This document shows, piece after piece, positions 23,575 to 32,205 of a stretch of 59,453 bases of DNA. How positions within the stretch are numbered: the first letter of the stretch is position 1; each line of letters begins with the position of its first letter. The stretch is from Nitrospirota bacterium (GTDB taxonomy: Bacteria > Nitrospirota > Thermodesulfovibrionia > Thermodesulfovibrionales > Dissulfurispiraceae): contig JAJYXI010000072.1 of NCBI GenBank assembly GCA_021791055.1, forward strand, positions 1 through 59,453, in the 5' to 3' direction. A program made the position numbers and the translations under genes. The notes beneath the pieces were generated by a model. It was not told the DNA's origin. It saw only the letters and a program-made list of their open reading frames with translations, and did no database searches.

Positions 23575-24800
23575 TATCCGGAATGGAATGCATGACCCAA
23601 AAAATTCTAATTCTTGATACAGGCAAGGAATGGGGCGGGGGAACAAACAGCCTTCTCGAACTTCTCAAGAGGATTGATAAAACCAGATATCATTTTACTG
23701 CCCTGTTTTACAACAACTACAAAAAGGGTGATGAGTCTGATATAAAGTCCGAGATAGAAAAGCTCGGAATAGACTTTTTGCTCTTAGAGCAAAAAAAGCA
23801 GCCGGCTATTGCAAAAACACTCAAAGAACTATTCAGGGCATTGTTTTTCTTCAGCAGACAACTCAAAAAATATATGGTATTCATTATCGATTACCAATTT
23901 AGAATCAAACGCAATGCAAAGAAAATTGCGCATGCTTTAAAGGACTTAAAAATAGATTTGCTTTATATGAACAACCAGCCATCGTCAAACCTTGAAGGCA
24001 TTATTGCCTCAAAAATAACAGGCCTCCCTGCATTACAGCACAGCAGAATAGAGACAAGGCTCAATCCGTTTGAGGTCAAAACTGCCAACTTATGGCTTAA
24101 AAAAATGATATGCGTTTCTGGGGGTGTTAAGAATACATTCGTGAGGCAAGGCATCGACGCTGAGAAATGTGTAGTAGTGCATAACGGAATAGATCCTGAA
24201 ACAAAACCGTCAATGCCTCCACATGAGATAAGAAAAAAATGGGGAATATCAGAATACGACATCCTTATAGGAACAGTCGGCTCTCTTATTAAAAGAAAGA
24301 GATTAAATGATTTGATTGAAGCCATATCTATAGCTGCAAACAAAACCGGCCATACTATTAAATGTATAATAATTGGTGAAGGCCCAGAAAGAGAAAATTT
24401 AGTGGATTTGGTAAAGAGGAAAAATCTTCATGATAAAGTTATTTTTACGGGCTTTCAACTTGATGCTGTCTCGTATATAAATGCAATGGATATATTTGTC
24501 CTGACTTCTGAAAAAGAAGGGCTCCCGAGAGTTATACTTGAGTCAATGTTGATGAGTAAGCCTGTTATAGCCTCAAATGTGACAGGTTCAGCAGAATTGG
24601 TTATTAATGGAGAAACGGGCTTTCTTGTTCCGGCAGGACAGCCTAAGATGTTTGCTAATAAAATTTTAGAATTAATAAAGAGCCCTGTGTTGAGAAGACA
24701 AATGGGAGAAAAAAGCAGAAAAAGAGTGATTGAAAATTTTTCTATCGAGAAGTATGTAAAGGGTGTTGAAATGGTCTTTAAAGAGGTGTTGGAGCTTTGA
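23571..24800 (+). CDS. Glycosyltransferase family 4
   Basis: 409 residues. The N-terminal ILILDTGKEWGGGTNSLLEL is close to the start of the GT4 at 18209 (SKGWGGQEN), suggesting related acceptors. The C-terminal donor site is VLTSEKEGLPRVILESMLMS, then KPVIASNVTGSAELV. ATG at 23571 overlaps the previous TGA. An in-frame ATG at 23592 with GGAATGGAA upstream is an alternative start. It overlaps the next gene by four bases (TTGA). Confidence 0.9.
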   Translation: MISGMECMTQKILILDTGKEWGGGTNSLLELLKRIDKTRYHFTALFYNNYKKGDESDIKSEIEKLGIDFLLLEQKKQPAIAKTLKELFRALFFFSRQLKKYMVFIIDYQFRIKRNAKKIAHALKDLKIDLLYMNNQPSSNLEGIIASKITGLPALQHSRIETRLNPFEVKTANLWLKKMICVSGGVKNTFVRQGIDAEKCVVVHNGIDPETKPSMPPHEIRKKWGISEYDILIGTVGSLIKRKRLNDLIEAISIAANKTGHTIKCIIIGEGPERENLVDLVKRKNLHDKVIFTGFQLDAVSYINAMDIFVLTSEKEGLPRVILESMLMSKPVIASNVTGSAELVINGETGFLVPAGQPKMFANKILELIKSPVLRRQMGEKSRKRVIENFSIEKYVKGVEMVFKEVLEL

Positions 24801-25918
24801 TATATTTGATTTTAACTTATATATTTTCGTCTCTATTATATCTACTGGTTGCAATAAGAAGAAAATCCAGTGTTTCAAGGGTTCTTGTGATTCAGACAGC
24901 AAAAATAGGGGATTTAATCTGCTCAACCCCCGTCTTCAGAGAGGTAAAGAAGAAGTATCCGGATGCTCAATTGACCGTTATAGTGAATCCAATCACCAAA
25001 GAATTGCTGAAGTATAATCCTCATATAGATAAAATTATAACAATTAAAAATACAGACTACAGAGGATTTTCAGGCAAATTAAAATTATCCAAATTGATAC
25101 GCAAAGGGAATTATGATATCGCAATTTGTCTAAATCCGAATGTGCCGTTTGCAATTGCATTGTTCTGGGGATTAGTTCCGATAAGGTTATCAGTTATGCC
25201 GAATTTTGTAGGAATCACCTTTAGGTTGGCATCGTTATTTTTCAGCTATCTTGAAAGACATATTAGCGGTCAGTTGATTACAGAAACTTATATGAAAATG
25301 CTTAAGGCTATCGGTATTGAAAGTGACGATATCTCTAAAGAAGTTTACAAATCAAAAGAAGCTGATGCAAAAGCCCAACAGATTTTAGGATTGAGCGATA
25401 AGCCTCTCATCGGAATAGCAGTAAGCAGCGGTAATAAGCTGAAGGAATTGGGAACAGAAAAGATTATTAGACTTATAGATATGCTATTAGACAATATGGA
25501 CATTTATGTGGTGCTAATAGGTTCCACTCAGGACAGAAACGCAGCCAATATAATATTAGACGCGGCCAGCAAAAGAGATAGAATCGTTAATGCCGCTGGA
25601 AGATTAAGCCTAAAAGAGCTTCCAGCGCTCATCGAAAGGTTATCCCTCTTTATTGGTGTGGATACAGGGATAACATATATGGCTGATGCGCTATCAGTCC
25701 CGATAATACATCTTGCAGGCCCTATTGATGTGTCCGAGCAACGTCCAACTGGAAAAAATGTTAAAATTATACAACAAAAAATTTCCTGCTCACCTTGCAC
25801 CTATGTCTTTAAAACAGCCCATACGTGCAAAACGTGGACTAAAGAATGCATCGAAAAGATAAATATAGAGGAGATCGTTGATACCGCCAGAAAAATAGTT
25901 TCACATGTATGCCGATGA
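24797..25918 (+). CDS. GT9 heptosyltransferase-like enzyme (third)
   Basis: 373 residues from a TTG start overlapping the preceding stop. A hydrophobic N-terminus (residues 1-20) may attach it to the membrane, which is unusual for GT9. Then come VLVIQTAKIGDLICSTPVF, IAVSSGNKLKELGTEKI, LFIGVDTGITYMADALSVPI and a Cys-rich end (CSPC, CKTWTKECIEKI). It is one of four divergent paralogues interleaved with GT4 genes in this operon. Confidence 0.9.
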   Translation: MIYLILTYIFSSLLYLLVAIRRKSSVSRVLVIQTAKIGDLICSTPVFREVKKKYPDAQLTVIVNPITKELLKYNPHIDKIITIKNTDYRGFSGKLKLSKLIRKGNYDIAICLNPNVPFAIALFWGLVPIRLSVMPNFVGITFRLASLFFSYLERHISGQLITETYMKMLKAIGIESDDISKEVYKSKEADAKAQQILGLSDKPLIGIAVSSGNKLKELGTEKIIRLIDMLLDNMDIYVVLIGSTQDRNAANIILDAASKRDRIVNAAGRLSLKELPALIERLSLFIGVDTGITYMADALSVPIIHLAGPIDVSEQRPTGKNVKIIQQKISCSPCTYVFKTAHTCKTWTKECIEKINIEEIVDTARKIVSHVCR

Positions 25919-27234
25919 AAAACATTCAGATTATATCAAATAAACTGGGGACAAATAATTCCAGCCCTGTTATCATCTGGATTGACCGTACTATACTATT
26001 CTGCTTTAGTATTCTGGTTTTTGTTTTACCCATCGCCCATACGGCAACAATCCGTTATCTTGCTCTCTACATACCGGTAGCTTTGCTGATATTGCGATAT
26101 TATCTTGCAAAAGATTTTATTTGGATTAAAACCTCTTTTGAATTACCCCTCTTCTTATTTTTCATAGTTGCGATAGCTTCTTTACCTACTTCTGTAGACT
26201 TCCATGAAAGTTTGGATCAAATATGGGGCGAGTTGCTTGTACCCATATTGCTTTTTTATGCAACTTACTTTGCGCTAAGAAAAGGAACCGATGGACTATT
26301 ATTACTAAAAATTTTCTTTTTAAGTAGCTTCCTTTTCAGCCTTTATTCTTTTTATGACTTCTATAGACATGATGGGACATGGCCTTTTATTACCTACCGT
26401 GCTGGAGGGCTAAGGGATCCTGGCGGAGGCGAGGTCGCTGGGTTATACCATACAATGGTCATTCCATTTCTTTTCTGGGGAATATTTTATTTTAAAAAAA
26501 TCTGGCAACACATTGGATTGTCTATTATACTTGTAATTAATTTTTTGGCTTTACAAATAACCTTTACACGCGCAGCCGTACTTGCATTGGGAGTTCAAAC
26601 AGTTTTAATAATTGGGTTACTACTGTCTGAGAAACGATGGCTCTGGAGTCTTATTATTTTAATTTTTGCAATCTCGGTAAGCTTTCTATATATAGAAAAC
26701 AAAATGTTTCGCGAGATGCACACTCATAAAATACCTACGTTAAAAGAATATATGACATTAACTCCAAAAGAAATAGCAGGCCCATCTCCAACATCCATGG
26801 AGCAGCGTTTGGCTATGTGGAAGACTGCAATTGACAAATTATCCAAAAACCCTTTCTATCCTCATGGTTATGGAAGATTTTTATTTGGCAAGACAGTTAG
26901 AACTGATAAAAATAAACATTTTACCTATCCACAGACCCATAATACCTTTATCGGCATAGCCTTTGAACTTGGTATTCAAGGCTTAATAATATTTTTGTGG
27001 ATGATAGGTACATTCCTTTGGGTATGCTGGAACTATTGGCGCAATGCCATGGATGACAGAACCAGTTACATGTCAGCATCTCTTCTTACAATGATGGTCG
27101 GATATTGGGTCGATAACTTCTTTGGAAGTTTTGACGGCGACGACAGCAAGCTGCTTTTTATGATGCTGCTCGGAATAGGCATGGCCGTCATGCACAGGAT
27201 TCCCAAAGAGAGAGAATTATCCAATTTAAGATGA
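25915..27234 (+). CDS. O-antigen ligase / WaaL-like membrane protein
   Basis: About 439 residues with 10-12 hydrophobic segments. Before the last helices lies a large outer loop (about 255-345) ending in FTYPQTHNTFIGIAFELGIQ, the conserved His region of the Wzy_C/WaaL family. It would join undecaprenyl-linked glycan to the lipid A core in the periplasm. ATG at 25915 overlaps the GT9 stop; an ATG 6 bases earlier is also possible. It overlaps the next GT9 gene by four bases. Confidence 0.85.
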   Translation: MKNIQIISNKLGTNNSSPVIIWIDRTILFCFSILVFVLPIAHTATIRYLALYIPVALLILRYYLAKDFIWIKTSFELPLFLFFIVAIASLPTSVDFHESLDQIWGELLVPILLFYATYFALRKGTDGLLLLKIFFLSSFLFSLYSFYDFYRHDGTWPFITYRAGGLRDPGGGEVAGLYHTMVIPFLFWGIFYFKKIWQHIGLSIILVINFLALQITFTRAAVLALGVQTVLIIGLLLSEKRWLWSLIILIFAISVSFLYIENKMFREMHTHKIPTLKEYMTLTPKEIAGPSPTSMEQRLAMWKTAIDKLSKNPFYPHGYGRFLFGKTVRTDKNKHFTYPQTHNTFIGIAFELGIQGLIIFLWMIGTFLWVCWNYWRNAMDDRTSYMSASLLTMMVGYWVDNFFGSFDGDDSKLLFMMLLGIGMAVMHRIPKERELSNLR

Positions 27235-28250
27235 TAAAAAAGATCCTTTTCATCCGCCGGGACAATATAGGAGACCTTATATGCACAACGCCTGCGATTC
27301 ACGCCGTGAGAAAAAAATATCCTGATGCGAAAATCGGCATACTGGTAAATACCTATAATGTAGATGCCGTAAGGAATAATCCGGACATAGATAATATCTA
27401 TGTCTATGAAAAGGCAAAACATGTGCCTGATAAAAGCAAATTTTCTGTGTGGCTGAACAATCTCAAGGTTCTTCTAAAGATAAGAAAAGAGCAGTACGAT
27501 GTTGCAATCGGCTGCGGGTCTTATTCCCCAAGGCTTGCAAGATATACTTACATGACAGGCGCTATCGCAAGGATAGGATACCTTTCTAAAACTGTTGACA
27601 GATCAAAGTCCTATAATATCCCTTTATACGATCCGGAAAAGCCATTGCATGAAGCAGAGAGGGTTTTCAATCTCTTATCTCCCCTTGGCATAAACGATAC
27701 GCCATCGCCATTAAGAATTTTCCCGGCAGACGACGAGATCCAAAAAGTTAAGGACTTTTTAAATGCTTCGGGCGTTAAGAAAGAAAAGCCCCTCGTAGCC
27801 TTTCATATCAGCAGCAGGCGCCCGGAGAATAGATGGCCTGCTGATAGTTTTATAGAGCTTGCAAGGCTCATTGCCATTCGATATGATGCCCGCATATTGC
27901 TTTTATGGTCTCCCGGAAGCGAAAAGAATCCATATCATCCAGGTGATGACGGAAAGGCAGAGATCATTATAAACTCAATAAAAACAAACATGGTTGCCTA
28001 TAAAACGACTCAATTAAAAGAACTCATCGCAGCCCTGAGTCTTGCAGATATTGTTGTTTGCTGCGACGGAGGGGCAATGCATATCGCAGCAGCCTTGGGC
28101 AAACCTATTGTGACCATATGGGGTTCAACAGACCCTAACAGATGGAAGCCTTGGGGCGTAAGACATGTTATTCTTCAGGGTGAAAGCAAACGGGCGGAAA
28201 ATATCAGCGCTCAAGCAGTTTTAGATGCAGTGGAAAAACTTTTAGCTTAA
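27231..28250 (+). CDS. GT9 heptosyltransferase-like enzyme (fourth)
   Basis: 339 residues. [57 protein letters not shown] and [13 protein letters not shown] are GT9 motifs. It lacks the Cys-rich C-terminus of the other three. It is the last glycosyltransferase of the operon; queF follows after 16 bases. Confidence 0.92.
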   Translation: MIKKILFIRRDNIGDLICTTPAIHAVRKKYPDAKIGILVNTYNVDAVRNNPDIDNIYVYEKAKHVPDKSKFSVWLNNLKVLLKIRKEQYDVAIGCGSYSPRLARYTYMTGAIARIGYLSKTVDRSKSYNIPLYDPEKPLHEAERVFNLLSPLGINDTPSPLRIFPADDEIQKVKDFLNASGVKKEKPLVAFHISSRRPENRWPADSFIELARLIAIRYDARILLLWSPGSEKNPYHPGDDGKAEIIINSIKTNMVAYKTTQLKELIAALSLADIVVCCDGGAMHIAAALGKPIVTIWGSTDPNRWKPWGVRHVILQGESKRAENISAQAVLDAVEKLLA

Positions 28251-28266
28251 ATGTTACTTTATTTTT

Positions 28267-28662
28267 ATGCGTTACGCCATGAAATACGGCACCAGGGCAA
28301 TAAAAAAGGCAAAACTTGAGGTATGGGACAATCCAAATCCGGAGAGAGATTACGAGATTAACATCGCATTCCCTGAATTCACCTGTTTATGCCCACGCTC
28401 AGGGTATCCTGATTTTGCGACCATAAAGATAAATTATGTACCTGATAAAAAAATTATAGAATTAAAGGCGCTGAAGCTCTATCTGAATTCCTTCAGGGAT
28501 GTCCATATATCCCACGAAGAAGTAACAAATAAAATATACGAAGAACTGGAGAAAAGACTTAAGCCGAGATTTCTCGAGGTAATCGGTGATTTCAATCCGA
28601 GAGGAAATGTTAAGACAATTATCCGTGTGGCGAGTCAAAAGGGGAACAAGTCCCCCTTTTGA
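28267..28662 (+). CDS. queF: NADPH-dependent 7-cyano-7-deazaguanine reductase QueF
   Basis: 131 residues, the short (type I) form. It reduces preQ0 to preQ1 in queuosine synthesis. The catalytic Cys and Asp lie in [16 protein letters not shown], and the QueF motif appears as [29 protein letters not shown] is also conserved. No other que genes are present. ATG at 28267 has no clear ribosome site; ATG at 28279 is an alternative. The last residues (QKGNKSPF) are encoded by a palindromic repeat that also serves as a terminator-like hairpin. Confidence 0.94.
   Translation: MRYAMKYGTRAIKKAKLEVWDNPNPERDYEINIAFPEFTCLCPRSGYPDFATIKINYVPDKKIIELKALKLYLNSFRDVHISHEEVTNKIYEELEKRLKPRFLEVIGDFNPRGNVKTIIRVASQKGNKSPF
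28637..28660. terminator. Palindrome between convergent queF and trpF
   Basis: AAAAGGGG and CCCCTTTT (with a one-base offset) flank the loop AACAAGTC and end in a T run. The hairpin covers the last codons of queF and faces trpF, which ends at 28673. A related piece (AATCCCCCTTTAGAAAGG) follows at 28664, suggesting this is a degraded copy of the AATCCCCCTTT-type repeat also seen in truB. Confidence 0.6.
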
Positions 28663-28672
28663 AAATCCCCCT

Positions 28673-29287
28673 TTAGAAAGGTACTTTTTTGGCCATCTCA
28701 ATAAATTCCTTCATTTTCTTTAAATCCTTCTTGCCCTTGTCTTCCTCTACTCCGCTGCTCACATCCACGGCATAAGGTCTGACATACATAACAGCCTTCT
28801 CTATATTATCGGGATTAAGACCACCGGAGAGCACAATTCGCCCGAACCTCTTTGCCTCCACGGCAATGTCCCAGTTAAATATCTGGCCTGTGCCGCCAAA
28901 AGATTCTGGAGAATATGTATCAAGCAGAAAAGCAGAACATCTGTATTTTTCGAGAGGCTTTAGATCCGTAAAATCCCTTAACCTGAAGGCCTTTATAACC
29001 CTATGCGAGATATTGCATGAATCAGGTGGCTCATCTCCGTGCAATTGGAGGATATTCACTCCCGTAAAATTTATAATCTCCTTGATCCTTTTTGTATCCT
29101 CGTTCACAAACACTCCGATAGTTATGACCAATGGGGGCAGATAAGATATTATCTCCTTCGCCTTCTCAGGGGTAATACACCGGGGGCTTTTCTCAAAGAA
29201 GACAAATCCGAGGGCATCGGCGCCGTAATCTACCGCAGCCAGCGCATCTTCGAGATTTGTTATGCCGCATATTTTAACCCGAATCAT
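28673..29287 (-). CDS. trpF: Phosphoribosylanthranilate isomerase TrpF
   Basis: 204 residues, TIM barrel. [12 protein letters not shown] carries the catalytic Cys and [15 protein letters not shown] follows. LQLHGDE and [20 protein letters not shown] contain the general acid Asp, and [10 protein letters not shown] is the phosphate loop. Third to fourth step of tryptophan synthesis. It is on the opposite strand from trpB and trpA, with which it shares a 91-bp intergenic region. trpC, trpD and trpE are not in the window. Confidence 0.96.
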   Translation of the reverse strand: MIRVKICGITNLEDALAAVDYGADALGFVFFEKSPRCITPEKAKEIISYLPPLVITIGVFVNEDTKRIKEIINFTGVNILQLHGDEPPDSCNISHRVIKAFRLRDFTDLKPLEKYRCSAFLLDTYSPESFGGTGQIFNWDIAVEAKRFGRIVLSGGLNPDNIEKAVMYVRPYAVDVSSGVEEDKGKKDLKKMKEFIEMAKKVPF

Positions 29288-29337
29288 CGTTCACCGTTCA
29301 TTATTTACAAACAGTATATCACAATAAAAATATATGA

Positions 29338-29343
29338 TATAAT
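29338..29343 (+). promoter_or_regulatory. Possible -10 box for trpB operon
   Basis: TATAAT occurs at 29338-29343, about 36 bases before the trpB start, in the short divergent region between trpF and trpB. No convincing -35 is visible at the right distance, so the call is weak. Confidence 0.3.
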
Positions 29344-29378
29344 AGCAAATCTCGAAAATATTATGCGGAGGGATTAAA

Positions 29379-30569
29379 ATCAAAAAACTACCTGATAAAA
29401 AGGGTTATTTCGGACAATACGGCGGAAGGTTTGTCCCAGAAACCCTTATGCCTGCGCTTCAGGAACTCGAGACAGCATACTCAAAGGCAAAAAAGGACAG
29501 ATTATTCCAGAAAGAGCTTAAACACTTACAGGAAACATACATCGGAAGACCTACTCCCCTTTATTTTGCCAAAAGACTCACAAAGCATCTTGGAGGCGCA
29601 AAGATATATCTAAAGCGCGAGGACTTAGCACATACAGGCGCACATAAAATCAACAATGCATTGGGACAGGCCCTCCTTGCAAAAAAGATGGGCAAAAAGA
29701 GATTGATCGCTGAGACAGGCGCAGGACAGCATGGAGTGGCTACAGCAACAGGGGCTGCCCTTGTGGGTCTTGAGTGCGAGATATACATGGGCTCCGAGGA
29801 TATACAGAGGCAGTCGTTGAATGTATTCAGGATGAAACTGCTCGGCGCCAATGTAAATGAGGTTAATATAGGCTCAAGGACATTAAAAGATGCCATTAAC
29901 GAGGCATTGAGGGATTGGACAACAAATGTGAGAACAACCCATTATGTGATGGGAACGGTATTCGGACCGCATCCCTTTCCGATGATGGTCAGGGATTTCC
30001 AATCCATAATAGGCAGGGAGGCAAAAAAGCAGATACTTAGAACAGAGGGTAGGCTGCCTGACTATCTTATTGCATGCGTAGGCGGCGGAAGCAATGCAAT
30101 GGGGTTGTTTTATGAATTCCTCAATGACGATGTAAAGATGCTTGGAGTCGAGGCAGGAGGCAGAGGGATCGAGACCGGAGAGCATGCTGCTCGGTTTGCA
30201 GGAGGCTCTATGGGCGTTTTTCAGGGATGTAAGAGCTATCTGCTTCAGGATAATGACGGCAATGTGCTCGGCACACATTCTGTATCTGCAGGGCTTGATT
30301 ATGCATCCATAGGACCTGAGCATCCATACTTAAGGGACATGGAAAGGGTTCAGTACACATATGCCACAGACAGCGAGGCATTATCCGCATTTGAGCTCCT
30401 GTCAGAAACCGAGGGGATAATCCCTGCCCTTGAATCAGCCCATGCCGTTGCAGAGACTGTAAGGCTCGCACCAAAATTGTCTAAAAATAAAATAATTATA
30501 GTCAATCTTTCCGGCCGCGGAGATAAAGATGTCCAGCAGGTGGCAAGGATTAAAGGGATAGAATTATAA
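29379..30569 (+). CDS. trpB: Tryptophan synthase beta chain, apparent ATC start
   Basis: 396 residues. PLP-dependent condensation of indole and serine. The PLP Lys lies in [21 protein letters not shown] is the phosphate loop, and [18 protein letters not shown] is conserved. The N-terminal [16 protein letters not shown] is essential to the family and is in frame only upstream of the first ATG (29448). The frame there runs ATC AAA AAA CTA CCT, and GGAGGG lies 6 bases before the ATC, so ATC at 29379 is the best start. A four-codon frame (ATG CGG AGG GAT TAA, 29363-29377) ends just before it. A single-base change from ATG, real or a sequencing error, would explain this. trpA follows directly. Confidence 0.93.
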   Translation: MKKLPDKKGYFGQYGGRFVPETLMPALQELETAYSKAKKDRLFQKELKHLQETYIGRPTPLYFAKRLTKHLGGAKIYLKREDLAHTGAHKINNALGQALLAKKMGKKRLIAETGAGQHGVATATGAALVGLECEIYMGSEDIQRQSLNVFRMKLLGANVNEVNIGSRTLKDAINEALRDWTTNVRTTHYVMGTVFGPHPFPMMVRDFQSIIGREAKKQILRTEGRLPDYLIACVGGGSNAMGLFYEFLNDDVKMLGVEAGGRGIETGEHAARFAGGSMGVFQGCKSYLLQDNDGNVLGTHSVSAGLDYASIGPEHPYLRDMERVQYTYATDSEALSAFELLSETEGIIPALESAHAVAETVRLAPKLSKNKIIIVNLSGRGDKDVQQVARIKGIEL

Positions 30570-31343
30570 ATGAGTAGAATAGAAGATACATTTAGGCGAC
30601 TAAAGGCTGAAAACAAAAAGGCATTCATACCATATATCATGGCAGGAGATCCCAATCTCGAAAAGACAATGGAATATGTCTTAATGCTAAGCAAATGCGG
30701 GGCCGATATTATAGAGCTGGGAGTCCCGTTTTCAGACCCCCTTGCAGACGGGCCGACAATACAGAGGGCTGCAGAGAGGGCATTAAAGGCCGGGGTTACA
30801 CTGAAAAAGATAATACCATTTGTCAAAAAACTAAGAACCCATACTCAGATACCTATAGTCTTGATGACATACTATAATCCCGTATTTAAGTATGGGGAAA
30901 GGCTTTTTATCAAAGATGCTGTGGATGCAGGCATTGATGGAGTAATAGTTCCAGACATGCCTCCTGAAGAGGCAGACAGTCTTATTAAATTGTCTCGCGA
31001 ATCGGATCTCAGCACCATATTTTTAGTCGCACCCACATCAACAAAAGAGCGGATAAAAAAGGTAGTACCTTCATGCAGCGGATTTGTGTATTATGTTTCC
31101 ATAACAGGCATAACAGGCTCAAAACTATCCCTTGATGAAACATTTAAAGTCCATATCAATACGGTAAAAAAATCAACAGACAAGCCTGTTGCTGTTGGCT
31201 TTGGAGTCTCAACACCCGATGATGCAAAACGGATCTCGCAGATTGCTGACGGTGTTATTGTTGGAAGTGCAATAGTTAAAAAATTTTATGAGCACCCTTC
31301 AGGTGCAAAAAAATTTATCCATGAATTAAGAGAGGCAATATAA
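30570..31343 (+). CDS. trpA: Tryptophan synthase alpha chain
   Basis: 257 residues, TIM barrel that cleaves indole-3-glycerol phosphate. Catalytic Glu is in ADIIELGVPFSDPLADGP, catalytic Asp in DGVIVPDMPPEEAD, and phosphate binding in VGFGVSTPDDA and GVIVGSAIVK. The start abuts the trpB stop, and accD starts 4 bases after its stop. Confidence 0.97.
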   Translation: MSRIEDTFRRLKAENKKAFIPYIMAGDPNLEKTMEYVLMLSKCGADIIELGVPFSDPLADGPTIQRAAERALKAGVTLKKIIPFVKKLRTHTQIPIVLMTYYNPVFKYGERLFIKDAVDAGIDGVIVPDMPPEEADSLIKLSRESDLSTIFLVAPTSTKERIKKVVPSCSGFVYYVSITGITGSKLSLDETFKVHINTVKKSTDKPVAVGFGVSTPDDAKRISQIADGVIVGSAIVKKFYEHPSGAKKFIHELREAI

Positions 31344-31347
31344 ATTT

Positions 31348-32205
31348 ATGGCTTGGTTTAAAAAGACAAAAGAAATAAGGGCAGAGAAAAAAGTAAAGAT
31401 ACCGGAAGGTTTGTGGGTAAAATGCGATAGCTGCAAGGAGATAATTTATAAAAAAGAGATAGAAAAAAACCTTCAGGTATGTCCGAAATGCAATTATCAC
31501 TTCAGAATCAGCGCTGCCGAGCGCATTAACCTCATAGCCGATGGAGGAAGTTTTGTAGAAATAGATGCCGAGCTTGCCACAACTGATCCGTTAGATTTCA
31601 AAGACACTCTGCTATATAAAGACAGACTCGGAGGCAATAAAAAGAAGACCGGACTTAAAGAGGCTGCTATATACGGAGATGCCTTGGTAAACCAGAGACC
31701 AGTTGTAATTGCCATAATGGATTTTTCATTTATGGGCGGCAGCATGGGCTCTGTTGTAGGAGAAAAGATTGCGAGGGCTGCTGAGAGGGCTTTGGAGAAG
31801 AAGATACCATTGATAGTTATATCATCTTCGGGCGGCGCAAGGATGCAGGAAGGCATGTTTTCCCTGATGCAGATGGCAAAGGTATCAGCAGCCATTGCAA
31901 AGCTAAAAGAGGCAGGCATCCTCTATATCACCATACTTGCAGACCCCACATTCGGCGGTGTTACTGCAAGTTTCGCAATGCTCGGAGATATAATTATAGC
32001 CGAGCCAAAAAGCCTCATAGGTTTTGCAGGCCCGAGGGTAATTGAGCAGACGATAAAACAGCAGCTTCCCGAAAACTTCCAGAGGGCAGAGTTCCTTCTT
32101 GATCACGGGATGATCGACATTGTGGTCGAAAGGAAGGATCTCAAAAGCACTGTCCATAAGCTGATCGAACATTTTATGCCCCAATCTCCAAATGAGGTAT
32201 CATGA
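31348..32205 (+). CDS. accD: Acetyl-CoA carboxylase carboxyltransferase subunit beta
   Basis: 285 residues. The N-terminal zinc ribbon (CDSCKEI, then CPKCNYHF) is at about residues 26-50. The crotonase-like carboxyltransferase domain follows: DFSFMGGSMGSVVGEKI, ISSSGGARMQEG and PTFGGVTASFAMLGD. Together with AccA, which is not in the window, it makes malonyl-CoA for fatty acids. It overlaps folC by four bases, the common accD-folC neighbourhood. Confidence 0.97.
   Translation: MAWFKKTKEIRAEKKVKIPEGLWVKCDSCKEIIYKKEIEKNLQVCPKCNYHFRISAAERINLIADGGSFVEIDAELATTDPLDFKDTLLYKDRLGGNKKKTGLKEAAIYGDALVNQRPVVIAIMDFSFMGGSMGSVVGEKIARAAERALEKKIPLIVISSSGGARMQEGMFSLMQMAKVSAAIAKLKEAGILYITILADPTFGGVTASFAMLGDIIIAEPKSLIGFAGPRVIEQTIKQQLPENFQRAEFLLDHGMIDIVVERKDLKSTVHKLIEHFMPQSPNEVS

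Noticed and set aside
29448-30569. trpB starting at the first ATG
   Set aside because: It would drop the conserved [15 protein letters not shown] segment needed by the enzyme.
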